Source: Pseudopyrenochaeta lycopersici
Lineage: Eukaryota; Ascomycota; Dothideomycetes; Pleosporales; Pseudopyrenochaetaceae
Length of the DNA: 64,000 nucleotides
NCBI GenBank assembly: GCA_003313425.1
Contig: NHZP01000032.1
Span: 186,001 to 250,000, forward strand
Direction of reading: 5' to 3'
Below, one piece after another: positions 1 through 11,759 of this stretch. How positions within the stretch are numbered: position 1 is the first letter of the stretch; every line of letters starts with the position of its first letter. Made by a program: the position numbers and the translations under genes. The notes below the pieces were generated by a model that did no database searches, was not told the DNA's origin, and worked only from the letters and a program-made list of their open reading frames with translations.

Positions 1-1635
1 GGAGGAAGCTGGTAGTCCCGCACCTGTGGCGGCTGGAGTAACCATCTCTGGGATGAATTGTGTGGACTTATTCGTTAGGATGGATACGTAAATTGCTTGT
101 GCAACTGCGCCACCTAGCGCACGAATTGATCCAAGCACGCCAGTCGCGAGTCCAATATCCTGCGGTTCAATAACTAATGTCACGCCCGGAAACGTGATAT
201 TATCAATCCAGCCAATAACAAAGCACCCGAGTGTTCCCATAGTGATAACGAACACATGTGTATCTGGTCCCAGGGCCGCTAGACTGCCGACGAACGCTGT
301 GCTCGAAATAGAGAGAATAATGCACTGCCACTTAACCTTTGGTAAGTAGGAAAGCGCGAAGCCACCGACGAGTTGGCCTAAAAGGATGCCACCGCCCACG
401 ACGCTCGATTGCCAGCCTACGGCAATGACGTCCGAGGTGTAGACGGTGGTGATGAGGGTTGGCCAGACAATAGTCATGCTGTAGTAGACCATTGCACCGA
501 TGCAGGCAGCCACAACGATGGCGACGTAGCCGATGTTGGTGAAGAGGCGGGGCGGCATTAGCGGGATGGTTTTGCAAAGGTACTGTTCTATCAAATCTTG
601 TTAATCTTTGAAACTGGAAAGTTTCCATTGAGTTCAATGAACACTTGCCATAAAGCCCGAACGCAAACAGCGTAAGTATACCAATGATAATGGTGCAAAG
701 CACATGCGTGCTTGTCCACGGGTACAACTGTCCACCCCAACTCACGCCAATCAAGAAGAGAACGCATCCCGCGATGAAGAGAAAAATGCCAATGAAGTCA
801 AGCTCCTTCAACGCTTGCCACTTGGTCTTGCCGTGGACGTGCAATTGTGAGTAGGTCGGCGGATGATACAGAGACTGATACAAGACAATCGTAATAGCAC
901 CAAATATGATACCAAGGTAGTAACTCCAGCGCCATCCTGCTGCTGTATTATCAATAAACTTCCTTGCAATAATTGGACCGAACACCGCAAATGGCAACGA
1001 ACTCATAAACACCAGCGTAACAATGGGTCCGCGTTGCTTATTCGGTACAAGTTCGCCTAGCACGATGCCAAAGGATAACTGGCCCGCCGCTGCGACGCCG
1101 TTGCAAGCGTTGGCTGCGATCAAGGCTTCTATGGTATGTGCAGTGCCACCAACGATGTTACCGACGATACTAAGCACTGTGGTTCCAATGACCATCCATT
1201 TGCGGCCGAAGATGTCGGATAGACGCCCTACGAGCAGGAAACCGACGGCGGACCCAAGGATCCAGACGGTGCCGACCCAGCCGAGGTTGGGGGAAGGACC
1301 AATGTCTTGGTTGATCAACGCCCTGCCACTGTTGTTAGTTTCGGTGGAGTTAGAGTTGTGGTTGGAGCGATGGCGAACAGTGTGTTTGCGGGTAGTACCC
1401 AACCCAGATAAGCACAGATACTTCCGGTACATACGGCAATGACTGTACCGATGAATTGAACGCTGCGGAAATAGCCTGGTGGCATTTCTGCGAGCTCGCC
1501 GCCTAGGGCGTGGGTGTCGACCATATCGACGGTGCCGTCTGTGTGAACTGCCTCGACGGCCTCGACACGTTCGGTGTGCTCAGATGAGGATGCCATCTCC
1601 ATCCTTTCTGGTATCACTTTTTCTGAGGGGTTCAT
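1..1635 (-). CDS. TRI12-type MFS efflux pump, 3' end outside window
   Basis: Fungal multidrug/mycotoxin efflux permease of the DHA2/TRI12 type (major facilitator, plasma membrane). Exons on the minus strand are 1379-1635, 649-1322 and <1-587. Start ATG is at 1633-1635. The N-terminal 50 or so residues are hydrophilic. Then come membrane segments with the family motif GPSPNLGWV and the loop motif GRLSDIFGRKW, a long central loop, and more segments up to the window edge. Intron 1 (1323-1378, 56 nt) is GT-AG with a CTAAC branch site. Intron 2 (588-648, 61 nt) works only as a GC-AG intron: donor GCAAGT joins the codons to read FGLYEQYLCK, as expected in this family, while no GT donor keeps the frame. 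The C-terminus is off the left edge. Substrate unknown; TRI12 itself exports trichothecenes, but no such pathway genes are visible here. Confidence 0.88.
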
Positions 1636-4600
1636 CGGGACTCTCCAAGACGAGATAGTTCATGGAAAAGTAAGGAATGACGTGAGAAATGATGAAGTCT
1701 TCAGGACAAAATGGAAGCCAATGCCCAAATTGACGAGAAAACAACAAGGGGAGGAACCAAACCTTGATATCTTGCATGCTCCTGCAACATGACTCCCTCA
1801 TGTACATGTGCAAAACGCGGGAAGCGAAGCCGTTAGGGCTAGAACAGTCCATTGCGAAGACGCATTCCACAAACCGAAGCGAGTCGAGAGAAAGCTAGAA
1901 GCTCAAGCTTACCCCAGACCACGATTTCGGGACCGACTTCCTCGCAAAATGTGACGTGAAATGTGTCATGCTAAGGTGCAGGAGGGCCTTTCGATGACTC
2001 GCCCTCTCAGGTCCAGCGCGTGGATTGGCCCAAGGTGCATTTTGCGGGGCTAAATCTGGGGTAACAAGGCCCGATTCAAGAACGTCAAAAGCACTATGCA
2101 ACCGGACCACAGTAGTAACGCGCTCTCATTCGTTACGATACATGTCGTACCCTAGGTGTTAGCGTTGTGCAACCCTTCAGCTTCAGCCTTTGCGTATTGT
2201 TTTCCGCGCGCGGGTGCTCGGCTCAGCTAGAACACAAACTGCGGATCGGAAACGATACCACCCACATTTGGATACCAAGTCGCAAGCATATTAAGTTAGG
2301 ATTTTAATTGTTGTTGCGTAAGCTGTATTGACATGATAGAGTATGACGGGAGTACGAGTAGGCTGGCAGCACGAAAAAGCAAGAAGTTCCTGAAGGCAGT
2401 TTGGTTCTCTTGTAAGCCTTTGGCCGTCCAACCGTTTCTGGTTCTTTATCTAGCAAGTCGCTTCACGTTTTACTTTCTCCTAGTTATTCTTCTTCTCTAG
2501 AATATGTTGTATCGAATGCTACCTATCCTATATTATGTATCTCCCACGGTTCTCCCTGCTGATCTTGTATATGCCCTTTCTACGTTATCGCATGGCAAAA
2601 CGTAATTTCAACTAGAAGGAACTTGTTGTACTCTAACCCTCTGTTTTTGCCTCTCTTTGTGTGCGCCAGTACTGTAGCTTATTAGCGCTACTATTTGATT
2701 CTTCTCCGCTCTGTGATGTGGCTACCTCGGCTAAGCGGGGAATGCTGAACTTGCTCGAGCAGCATTTGTGCGTGAGCACTTCGAAGGCACTCTTTTTCCG
2801 GCCAGCTCTTCGCGCAATGCGTTTCCGGGGCGAAAGGAGTTAAGTTGCAAACATGATACGGTTCCTTCGCGCCTACTTACGAAACGCAAAACTCACAGAT
2901 GTTACGTAGTACTAACTCTATAATATAGTTGTAGAAGCTCGAAAGCAGTCCTGCATTGACATCTATAGGTAGCCTGTTTTACAGATTAAACAAGATAAAG
3001 AATCGCTAGACTTATTGGTCAGGGGCACGAACTTCTACTCATAGTAATACTGCTCTATTTTACCTAAAAAAAAGGTTAGTGCATAATATCGCGATAAACT
3101 GCTAATACGCACTGCACTGTTTTTCTCCTCTTAAGATAGGATTGCGTTGTGTATAGAGGTACGCAATGTTAGTGAGGGAGCAGGACTTAGCGTAGGCCTG
3201 TACTTTGCCATACCTAATCAGAATATTTAATCTACTTTACATAATGCTATTGCATATGCGTGTCCACGCTAACGGTAAGCCTTGCGCTCAGAGATGTCAT
3301 TATCTCGCTGTGTACGGCAACACCTCTCCAGTTTGAACAGCATCCAGGGCACAATTCCGACTGCGAAACGTAATTTTATTATTATCTATTTTCAGACTTC
3401 CCCTCTTAGGAGCTGTGGATATGTCGAGCACCTGACCCTGTCGCTAATATTGTGAACTAGCAAGGGCGCCTTCTACAGCGTCTTCCCCGATTGGAGCTCT
3501 CAAGATTACATCATCTGCCATTACCTGTGGGAGCATGAACAGATTGGGAGTGGGCCAGGGAGGCTTGGGCCATCGAGGTTTCTCCAAACAGTCATGGTGC
3601 ACACCTATTCCATGTTCATTGGTTGACCCGCACATTCAGTAACGGGGAACCTGACCCGTCATCCCGGTGTTTGCGGAAACTCGCGCGAGAGGTCCTCATG
3701 CTCCTTTTGTGGCGGTCAGGCTAAGTAGAGATTCATTTCCGCCAGCAGTACGGAGTTGCCTATCAAAGTTTCTCGCCCATGATAAAACGCCACAATCTTG
3801 GCACAAGGCGTGGAGATCCTCTACCTCTCAATTTACTAAATTCTTATAACTATCTGGCCATTCCTTATTTATACATGGTCTTCAATTCACGATATTACTA
3901 CTCGAACCATGGTTGTTGCCCTTAAATTAAGACCTAAAGGCAAGACTACGCTATAGGTGGTCTTGATCACTGAACTATTAAAGCGCACCGATAAAAGTAT
4001 CTACTCCAAGCCATTAAGCCTAGATTCGACCCAAATGCGGGCTCTCTTGTTATTTAAGGTAAAATCTTTCAAGATACTCCCTAAGCTGGCCCGCCGAGTA
4101 AGCAAACCAGCAAGGTTCGGTACGAAAAAGGAGCCCTATAAAGTCGTTCAGATGCAATGAAGGCTTAGGAGCGATGCTAGAATGAATGCTTCAGCTCTTC
4201 TTAAACGATAAATTACTCAGCTCTTTGTAATAGTGAAAGGCCAAACTACGCTATAAGGCTAATAAGTACATAAAATATCGACAGTCCTGTCGATACTAGG
4301 GCTTCCGGCTAATCTATACGTCAGTTGCAAGGCACCACCTTATACATAGTCAGAAGAATAATTTTAATTTTATTAGTACTTTTTGAATGAGAGAAGTGGA
4401 AGAGGATTTGTATAGCAATGAGAACAAGTAGCAGGAGGGGGTATTTGTTGTGTAGTAAGATTAAATAATGTCATTCTGTTCTCTGCCCATTCCCCTTTTT
4501 GCGCGCGCCGCGTCAACCGAATCTCATCAACAACGGCCTCACCAGTTACAATAACCTAATCCGTTTTAACCAAAAGATTGTTTGTCCTTTCACTACTTAT

Positions 4601-6052
4601 AGGTAGTATAACCATCCCCTACCCAGCGGAACCTAACTCTTGCGTGTAAGCAAATACGATTTGTCTTCGCCGCGTGAGCTTGCCATACTAATGCTACGCA
4701 TGTATATTTGATTCTACCCCCTTGTTTACATGGTCAAGTCCAAAGCCAGATTAGCAATGGCCGTCCTCACGGGATGGCTCGTAAATTCCGGGGCATGATT
4801 TAGAACCTTTGCACAATAGCTGCCCTGCAACCAATCTGACAGCGCCAAGAACGCGACTCGAGAAACGCAATGCAGGGATGCCTAACTAGGCTGGGTCCTT
4901 TAAACCTTAATTGCGGGATCAATCAACTTCATTTTCTCATAGTGAAAAATGCAGCCGCACATGTTTACGTACCACAGCGCATTGGGTGAGAGTGCTTCTA
5001 CCAAGCAGGTCACTTGCAGGCGCAGGGCCTTTAAGATCTACGCCAAATATAGATGAGGTTAGGACGAGGCTAGCCGTTCGCTTGTGGAACACCCGTTGGA
5101 CGTTAACTTATGTTTCCCAATGCTTTTGTGCCAAAACCGGCACTGTCAACACCACTACGGACGCGTGGTCTGACCAAATCGGAAACCTATTGTAAGACTG
5201 TTGAAAGGCTTTAGCTTTGTATAATAAATTCCTGTACTCCAGTGTTCTGAAGCAGTTGGTCAATGCGCCGTATGGAGCGTCGCAGGTGCATGCTCGGGGA
5301 ATTGAGAATTTAGAGTTTTGGTGGGGAGGGCGCCGCAACCCATAGCAGACGTCAGAAGGCTTTCCCGCAGACCATTGCCGGTAAAGTTCCTATTGGCCAA
5401 ATGGAACATTATCCCAAAATGCCGCATTCTGGGGAACGCTCGTAAAAATTCTCTTCTCAAGCCTCGCCCCGTTTGTAAGGCCGATCATTACTTCAAAAAT
5501 CTTGACCCCTCCTCTGTATATGTCACTGTAGCCACACCTTTTTGCCCCTCGATGCTCTATTATAACAAGACGGAAAAAACACTCACTTACAGGCTCGGTC
5601 AAGACCATCTCCTTGCAGATAGTAACATCGTTCCCCAAACTCTCGCCGGGCGCCTCTAAATAACTTTACGTCTGAACGCGCACCGTCAAAAATATCCTCG
5701 GATTATGCCAGAACCCATGCTGCGCTATGGGCGTCTCCACAGCTATCGCGGCGGTAATATTGTAACTTGCCGCACCCATACACTACGTTGGTATCCACTA
5801 TTTCTAGTCAGTGACAGAGCAAGATATGACGGCCCAACATGACTTGCCTATCTTCAGGGGGTTTGTTGGGAAGTTTACAGTAAATGTAGCAACCGAAAAC
5901 TGAGTTGATTTATCAGAGAGCGACCGTTCAGGACTGTATCACATTGAGGGTGCAGGGGTGACCCTGTTCTATACTAAGTGAAAAATTATGTTAAGTATGC
6001 TCTCCAGTCTCTTTGGTGCTTGCAGCTTTGTCTAAACCATCGATTTCATTGA
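1636..6052. other. Gene-poor intergenic stretch
   Basis: About 4.4 kb of mixed composition with no reading frame that resembles a known family. Open frames of 60-113 codons occur (for example around 4911-5195 and 5318-5659), but they lack ATG starts, domain signatures or convincing introns. A short motif (actacgctata) recurs near 3945 and 4245. I see no RNA gene. Confidence 0.5.
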
Positions 6053-7611
6053 ATGAAAATGCGCTGTCCATTGCTCTTCTGCGTTGTTTCCATCTTCCTC
6101 GTTCCTGCCACTCCAGTTCTAGCTCAGGTGGGCAGTCTCGCTACTGTGCCAATATGCGCCGTAAGAATGCCTCCGTATCGAATTCCACTGAAGCTCACAG
6201 TTACTTAGCAAACTTGCCTCATCAGCACTTTCGCAAATTCCAGATGCGACCCACTCGCTGATACATCCTGCCTATGCAATAACATTGCCCAGCGAACAGC
6301 CTCGAGTAGCTGCATTCTCACGTCGTGCACAGTCAGGGAGGTCCTCACCACCCTCAACGCTACCGCAGTCGCATGTCAAGAGCCCGTTCGCGACAGTTCG
6401 CACCTATATCGCAATGTAAACCTCGCGTTCTTCACTCTAAGTGTTATGGCCGTTATAGGACGATTCGTTACCCATATCACCATTGGTCGTCGTCAGCCGC
6501 TCAACGATGGGAATATGGCGGTGATCTTGGTAGGGTGTCTCGGTCCAGCCGCGTATCATAACTAACTCTCTAAAGGCAATGCATGTACTTATCTTTGCTG
6601 TAACATACAAGATGTGTGAGTCACAACAGTTCCGGGCGAGCGCGGTTGCTAATCTGCATAGCATTTACTGGACTCGGACAGGACATATGGAAAGTCCCCT
6701 TCGAGAGCATCACAACTACCCTGTTGTATTTTTGGATCAGCGAAATAGCCTATTTCTCCCAGATCGGCTTTATCAAAATTGCTTTCCTCCTCTTTTACCT
6801 TCAAATTTTCCCGAAGCGTACCTTCCGGACTGTCGTCTGGGGCTTCATCGGCTTAATGACAGCGTCTATAATCGCCTTCGGCTTAGCTGCTGTCTTTGTC
6901 TGCTCCCCTGTCAACTATGCCTGGATGCAGTGGGATGGCGAGCATAAGGGCAAGTGCGTCAACAACAACAGTCTGGCCTTCTCGCATGCCGCAATCAGTA
7001 TCGTGACGGATTTTGTCACGTTGAGCTTGCCTATCACCCAGATTTGGAAATTGCATCTTGCGCTGAAGAAGAAGATTGGAGTGTTCTTGATGTTCAGCGT
7101 GGGTTCCTTGTGAGTCTTATTAATGTCTTTCTACACACTCTGTGGTTCGATACTAAGAGCAGTGCAGCGTCACCGTCGTGTCGATTGTCCGCTTGCGCTC
7201 TCTGGTTCACTTCGCAAAAACCACAAACATAACCTGTAAGTCCTCGCACCTCTCTAGTCATATCCGTTCTCACAACCATATGCAACAGGGGACTACCTTG
7301 AGACCTCTCTCTGGTCTTTAATCGAACTTGACGTCGGCATTATTTGCGCATGCATGCCAGCACTTCATCTTGGTCTCCAAAGTATCTTCCCAAAGATATT
7401 AGGCAGCACACGTCAGTCCTCATCGAAACCTACAGGTGCAAGCCGAAGTGAAGGCAATACATTTGATCGAAGCACTATTGAGGTTCAGACAAGTTTCAAG
7501 GTTAACCATTCGAGGAAGCCGCAGACGAATGATGAAGGGAGCTTTGTGCAGTTGGTGGAGATTGATGGGGGTGCGAAAAGTGTGCGGACGAATGCGGAGA
7601 CACAGGTATAA
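6053..7611 (+). CDS. CFEM-domain, PTH11-like seven-transmembrane receptor
   Basis: Putative fungal G-protein-coupled receptor of the PTH11 class at the cell surface. Exons: 6053-6160, 6209-6534, 6612-7109, 7168-7235, 7289-7611 (1323 nt, 440 aa). Residues 1-25 form a signal peptide (MKMRCPLLFCVVSIFLVPA...). An extracellular CFEM domain follows with eight cysteines, including the SCLC pair, after which come the rhodopsin-like membrane segments with GLGQDIW, FFYL-type and DVGIICACMP motifs. Intron 1 (6161-6208, donor GTAAGA) splits the CFEM domain. Introns 3 (7110-7167, donor GTGAGT) and 4 (7236-7288, donor GTAAGT) are clear. Intron 2 (about 6535-6611) is least certain; an alternative acceptor lies at 6629. 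The soluble C-tail of about 85 residues is polar. Known members sense host surface cues; the ligand here is unknown. Confidence 0.85.
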
Positions 7612-10516
7612 GATGGAAACTGAAACCACAACCTGCCCGCGAAACTGCTATAGGCAACTTTGCTACCTAGTAAATGATGCTGTGCAATTCTCATCACGAG
7701 TCGAATTATCCTGTTGTCACACTATGGTGTACTAAATAATGGAAGGGACTAGGAACTTGTCAATGAGCAGCAGTGTGATATTAGTTCATGGTTTTTTCTG
7801 TCTGTCTGTGGTTCTAGGTTCTGGGGTTCTGTAGTTCTTTGTTTTCTGCCCTGCGGGTGCAGTTCATCCCGAAGATCTGACTTATAAGTAGCGTACAGCT
7901 AGATTACTAACACAGTTACTTCTTGGGGCTCACTAGATGACCAGGTTTGAATTGCTATTAATGAACAAGAGGCTTCTAACCATTTCCGAATATCCAGGGG
8001 CGACCTTCTTGGCCGAATCACATGAGAGAGCATGAGTGTTCAATCGAATGCTGTTGGATGATTAGTCTGAGTTGCTTTGGGAAGAAGCAAGCAGGGCTTT
8101 TGCCTAGTACACTGAACAGAAAAATGTTAGGAAATGGCAAGGTTGCTGGACATGGTCAGGAACTTTGCGAAATGCTCACATGACAAGCTAGTTTGGGTTT
8201 CGTCTCAGCCTAGCGTCCACATATATTGATGAGGTTCGCGTCGAAGACCATATCTGGAAGAGCACTCCTGGATTCGAATCAACAATGACTGCTCTTCCTG
8301 CTTCAATGTAAACGCCAGCACGTCCTGGACATACAGTTTCCCTTGCAGTATAGAAGGGAATGGGTTAAGCCCTAATCGACTAGCGAGTTCGAAGCCTTAT
8401 GAGTCTTATGATTATATCGCTGTTAGTGGTGCTCACGATCCTGAAGCGTCTCAGTCATCAGGAACATAAAAGACAACATCGCCTAAAGGAGCAGAGGGAA
8501 CAAAGAGAATTGCTCAGCTCCGAACAGAAGGTGAGCAATAGATATTATCAAATAGCCTCCGGTGCCCTTAAAATGCAGTGAGCCTTTTCTCCGTTTAAAT
8601 CATTACTGATGTTCGAACAGGGGCGTAGAAAGCACTGCGCATACACGTGCCCCTTGCAAACCCGACCAGCTCCTTAGATAATGTAAGTCCTACCCTAAGT
8701 GATTTTATAGCTCATGCCTCGGCAAGGTGCTAGCCGCGACGCCTAAAAGCACGCTGGTCTCGCATACCAGGAGGTTGTAGCCGCTATAGTGAGGGATGAG
8801 GGGCATAGAAGGCATTCAACACTTGGGAAAATAGTGCTCTGCTCTGGCACTGAATCCCCTTCTCCTGAGACTCAGAATGGTCAATTCCAATTTGAGAACG
8901 CTGTGTCCGGCCGTTGATAAGCACACTACGCCTTAGGCTCAGGTGTGCCATGAGGCTTAGAGTCTACAGCTGAAGATAGTGCATTTCATCGGCGATTTTG
9001 GTGTCTTGGCTTTTGGGTCAAGCCCTCATTGGCTAGTCTGAATGCTAGCGGAAGCTAGAGTGCTTCTGTTTTGCGGACCAATTGTGGCCGTTATCAAGAA
9101 GCATTTGGACCACCCGCTGAAGGTTTGAATAGCATGAAGCTAATATCGGCGCAGACATGTGCATTTCAAATTCGAAAAGTGTCATACGGGATGCTTCCGA
9201 TTCGCCAAAAAGTGTTCTGCGGCGTCTGGGGAATTCCGGGTGGCGTCTACGGTCCCGTTTCCCGTGGGTAGCGTTGCGGGGAACACATCATGGGAATCCC
9301 GAACCTTGCGCGGCCTATGTCGTGCGACAATGATAAAATTTGTTCCCTGTGGCGTTTTGATGCGAGGTAAGTCGTGCATGACACGCCTGGAATCTTCCTC
9401 GCTTGGGCAAGTTCCGCCGTATAACATTAGTTGGGCTACCGCATCACACCCTTTTTCAATTAATAATAGAATTTTGTGCAACAGAACCATGGCCACAGTA
9501 TACAAATCTATGGCATTACTTGCTGTTAGGAAAGTCAACGCATTAGCCTTTGAGGTTGGGTATTCTAGATTATGTTTCATCACCTTGATTATCAAACAGC
9601 CGGAAGCATGTACTTAGGGCTGTAGCATTTCGAGAATCTACTAGTCCGAACACAGGTTGTAACTCAGGAAAAGAAGGGATAGAAGGGATATGGGACAGTG
9701 ATGTTTACTTCAACTATGTGGCTGGTGCATTAAAATTCCCAATTATTTGCTGTTAAGAGATCCCTCGTATTAAGAAAATGACGCATTCTTTTTCAGCACG
9801 CACTTATGCACAGAGATTCAGTGCCTAGAGCCATCCCGACAATATTCATAAACTGTCTCCGTTATCTGATTTCAGAGTCTAGGCTAGCTCAATCAATCGA
9901 TTCTACTTCAGCCACAAAGAAAGCATCCTGCAAGCGACCGTAAGCTCCTACCTTATTATACAATTAACTCTTGTATTCAAACGATTCCTGTTGTTCTCGT
10001 GACAGAGCGAGCTGAAGATGTGTCTCGAATTTGTTACCCAAGATCATCGCAGAAAAATATTATATTACTTTTGATGGCTGCAGTGGCTCTTCTCGAATCA
10101 GCTTGCCTAAACTCTCAGGTCAGGCGGTGAATAATTTAGGAGTCATCTCATATGCATGCCATCGATTTCTGGGATACAGCCATGATAACACTGCAATAGA
10201 GAATTGGGTGGTCCGGCTGGACCTGCACCGTGGTAACCATATGGATGACAAGCCGGCGGCATTCAATTTAAGTAATCCCTGCCAAAGTCCAGCAGCCTAT
10301 CAGTTCACTTACAAACCTAGGTGCATTTTAGCCATTCTATCGGGAAGGCGTCAGGATGTGGACCCCCCTGAAGTTTCTCTATTTAAGCAATGCATGTGTC
10401 TTCTTAACATATACATTCAAGACTGTTCCAGAAAGAATAAATTTTTTTGGGAAACAGATTCTTAGCACTTACTGCCTACTAATATGTCTCCATACCGCCT
10501 TATTTCTGCACCTATC
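7612..10516. other. Intergenic stretch without recognisable gene
   Basis: About 2.9 kb. Open frames at 8399-8581, 9159-9617 and 10031-10465 have no recognisable domain and no supporting intron pattern. Composition drifts from balanced to moderately AT-rich. Nothing else is supported. Confidence 0.5.
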
Positions 10517-11758
10517 ATGTCCCGCTATGTCGGGTCCCAAGACTCAAGAGTAAATCGCGGCTTATGCACAACAGTTTCAATGTTCTGTATGTTTTGGCTG
10601 GCCTTTATATTTGGTACGTACATGTAAAAGGAAACCTTCCTTAATTCCAACAGACTATTAGGATCCCGCGCGAAGCGTTTGCGCCTCAAGAATCTTGCCC
10701 CTGTCAACTGGATCCGACTTATAAGTATATTGCTTTATATCTTTGCAATATGCTTTGTCTTCACGGCTGCAATTTTGACAAGTGGACTTGGCCTCACGTC
10801 GAATCGTGACTGCTCCACAGCAGTTTTTGGCTGCCTTCTATTTTACTTTGGGAATAAAATGATAATGTATATGTTCCTGGTACGACCAAAAATATTCTTG
10901 GGGTAGAACAGCCCTGTTTCTACTCTACGAGGCTAACCCGATGTAGATTGAGCGAGCTCACATAATTCGCGCCCCGTACGAAAGAAGAATTCAGGACAAA
11001 GTTTGGGTTGCATACATGCTCTTCCTTATCGTTGGCTTCGGTGCCGTTTCTGTTACTGCCTTCATCTGGCCGAATGCAGAGGTATCTCCTCTAGACAAGA
11101 AATGTAGGATCGGCCAGCCTTTGAAGGTCACCATTCCTTTGCTCGCATATGACATCGTCGTCAATGTCAGTCTCACAGCACTCTTTGTCCACTTTCTTTA
11201 CCCATTTTTGGCCTCTAAAGGAAACAGAATCTCGCTTGGACAATCTTTGACTTCCCTAAAGTTCTTCAGTCAACATAAATCGCCCACTCGCTCATTAAAG
11301 CAAGACCCAGTAACAGGGAGGCTAAGAAGGCTGGTTGTGAAAACGGTGGTTGGAGGAGTTCTTGTTATGATACCCACAGTGGCAAACTTGACTGGCGTGC
11401 TCATCACAAGAGGGCGAGAACAAGGATGGTTGTGCCTCACTCTCTGTTCTCTCGATGGCAAGTCATGCTCTACACCACCATGTCTTCGTAAATTAGCTGA
11501 CATTCCCCAGTTACCTGGACAGTTACTGTTGTGCACTGGTTGACTGTTAATAGCCAAGAGGTTGAGGAAGACATACGTAGTTATCATGGCAGCAACCCCA
11601 AGTTGCAACCCTGTGCTCTTGGTGATAATGTTGCTCTATTCAGGAGCACTTTACTATCAGTGGAACATGGAGTGATAGAGAGCGAAAATTCGGCAACAAT
11701 TACACAACCACTACAAGCCTGCGTTACTGAGTCTGTTCATCATAACATAGCGAAGTAG
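10517..11758 (+). CDS. Seven-span membrane protein of an uncharacterised ascomycete family
   Basis: Integral membrane protein, function unknown. The layout (short N-terminus beginning MSRYVGSQD, about seven hydrophobic segments, IERAHIIRAPYERR loop, VVNLT-like segment, soluble tail) matches orphan ascomycete families I know only as hypothetical membrane proteins. Exons: 10517-10617, 10654-10879, 10947-11457, 11511-11758 (1086 nt, 361 aa). Intron 2 (10880-10946, 67 nt) is clear. Intron 3 (11458-11510, 53 nt) has a GC donor (GCAAGT) and restores the frame into the last hydrophobic segment. Intron 1 as drawn is only 36 nt (10618-10653); donors at 10591 or 10582 would give 63 or 72 nt and keep the frame, but would lose residues that fit the family. 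Cysteines near the loops could form disulfides. The gene abuts the AT-rich block that starts just after its stop codon. Confidence 0.72.
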
Positions 11759-11759
11759 C

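Noticed and set aside
5318..5659. 113-codon open frame
   Set aside because: Starts on a non-ATG codon and overlaps other open frames on the opposite strand; no family resemblance.
9159..10465. Open frames of 152 and 144 codons at 9159-9617 and 10031-10465
   Set aside because: No ATG at the frame starts, no domain, no intron support, and composition like the surrounding intergenic DNA.
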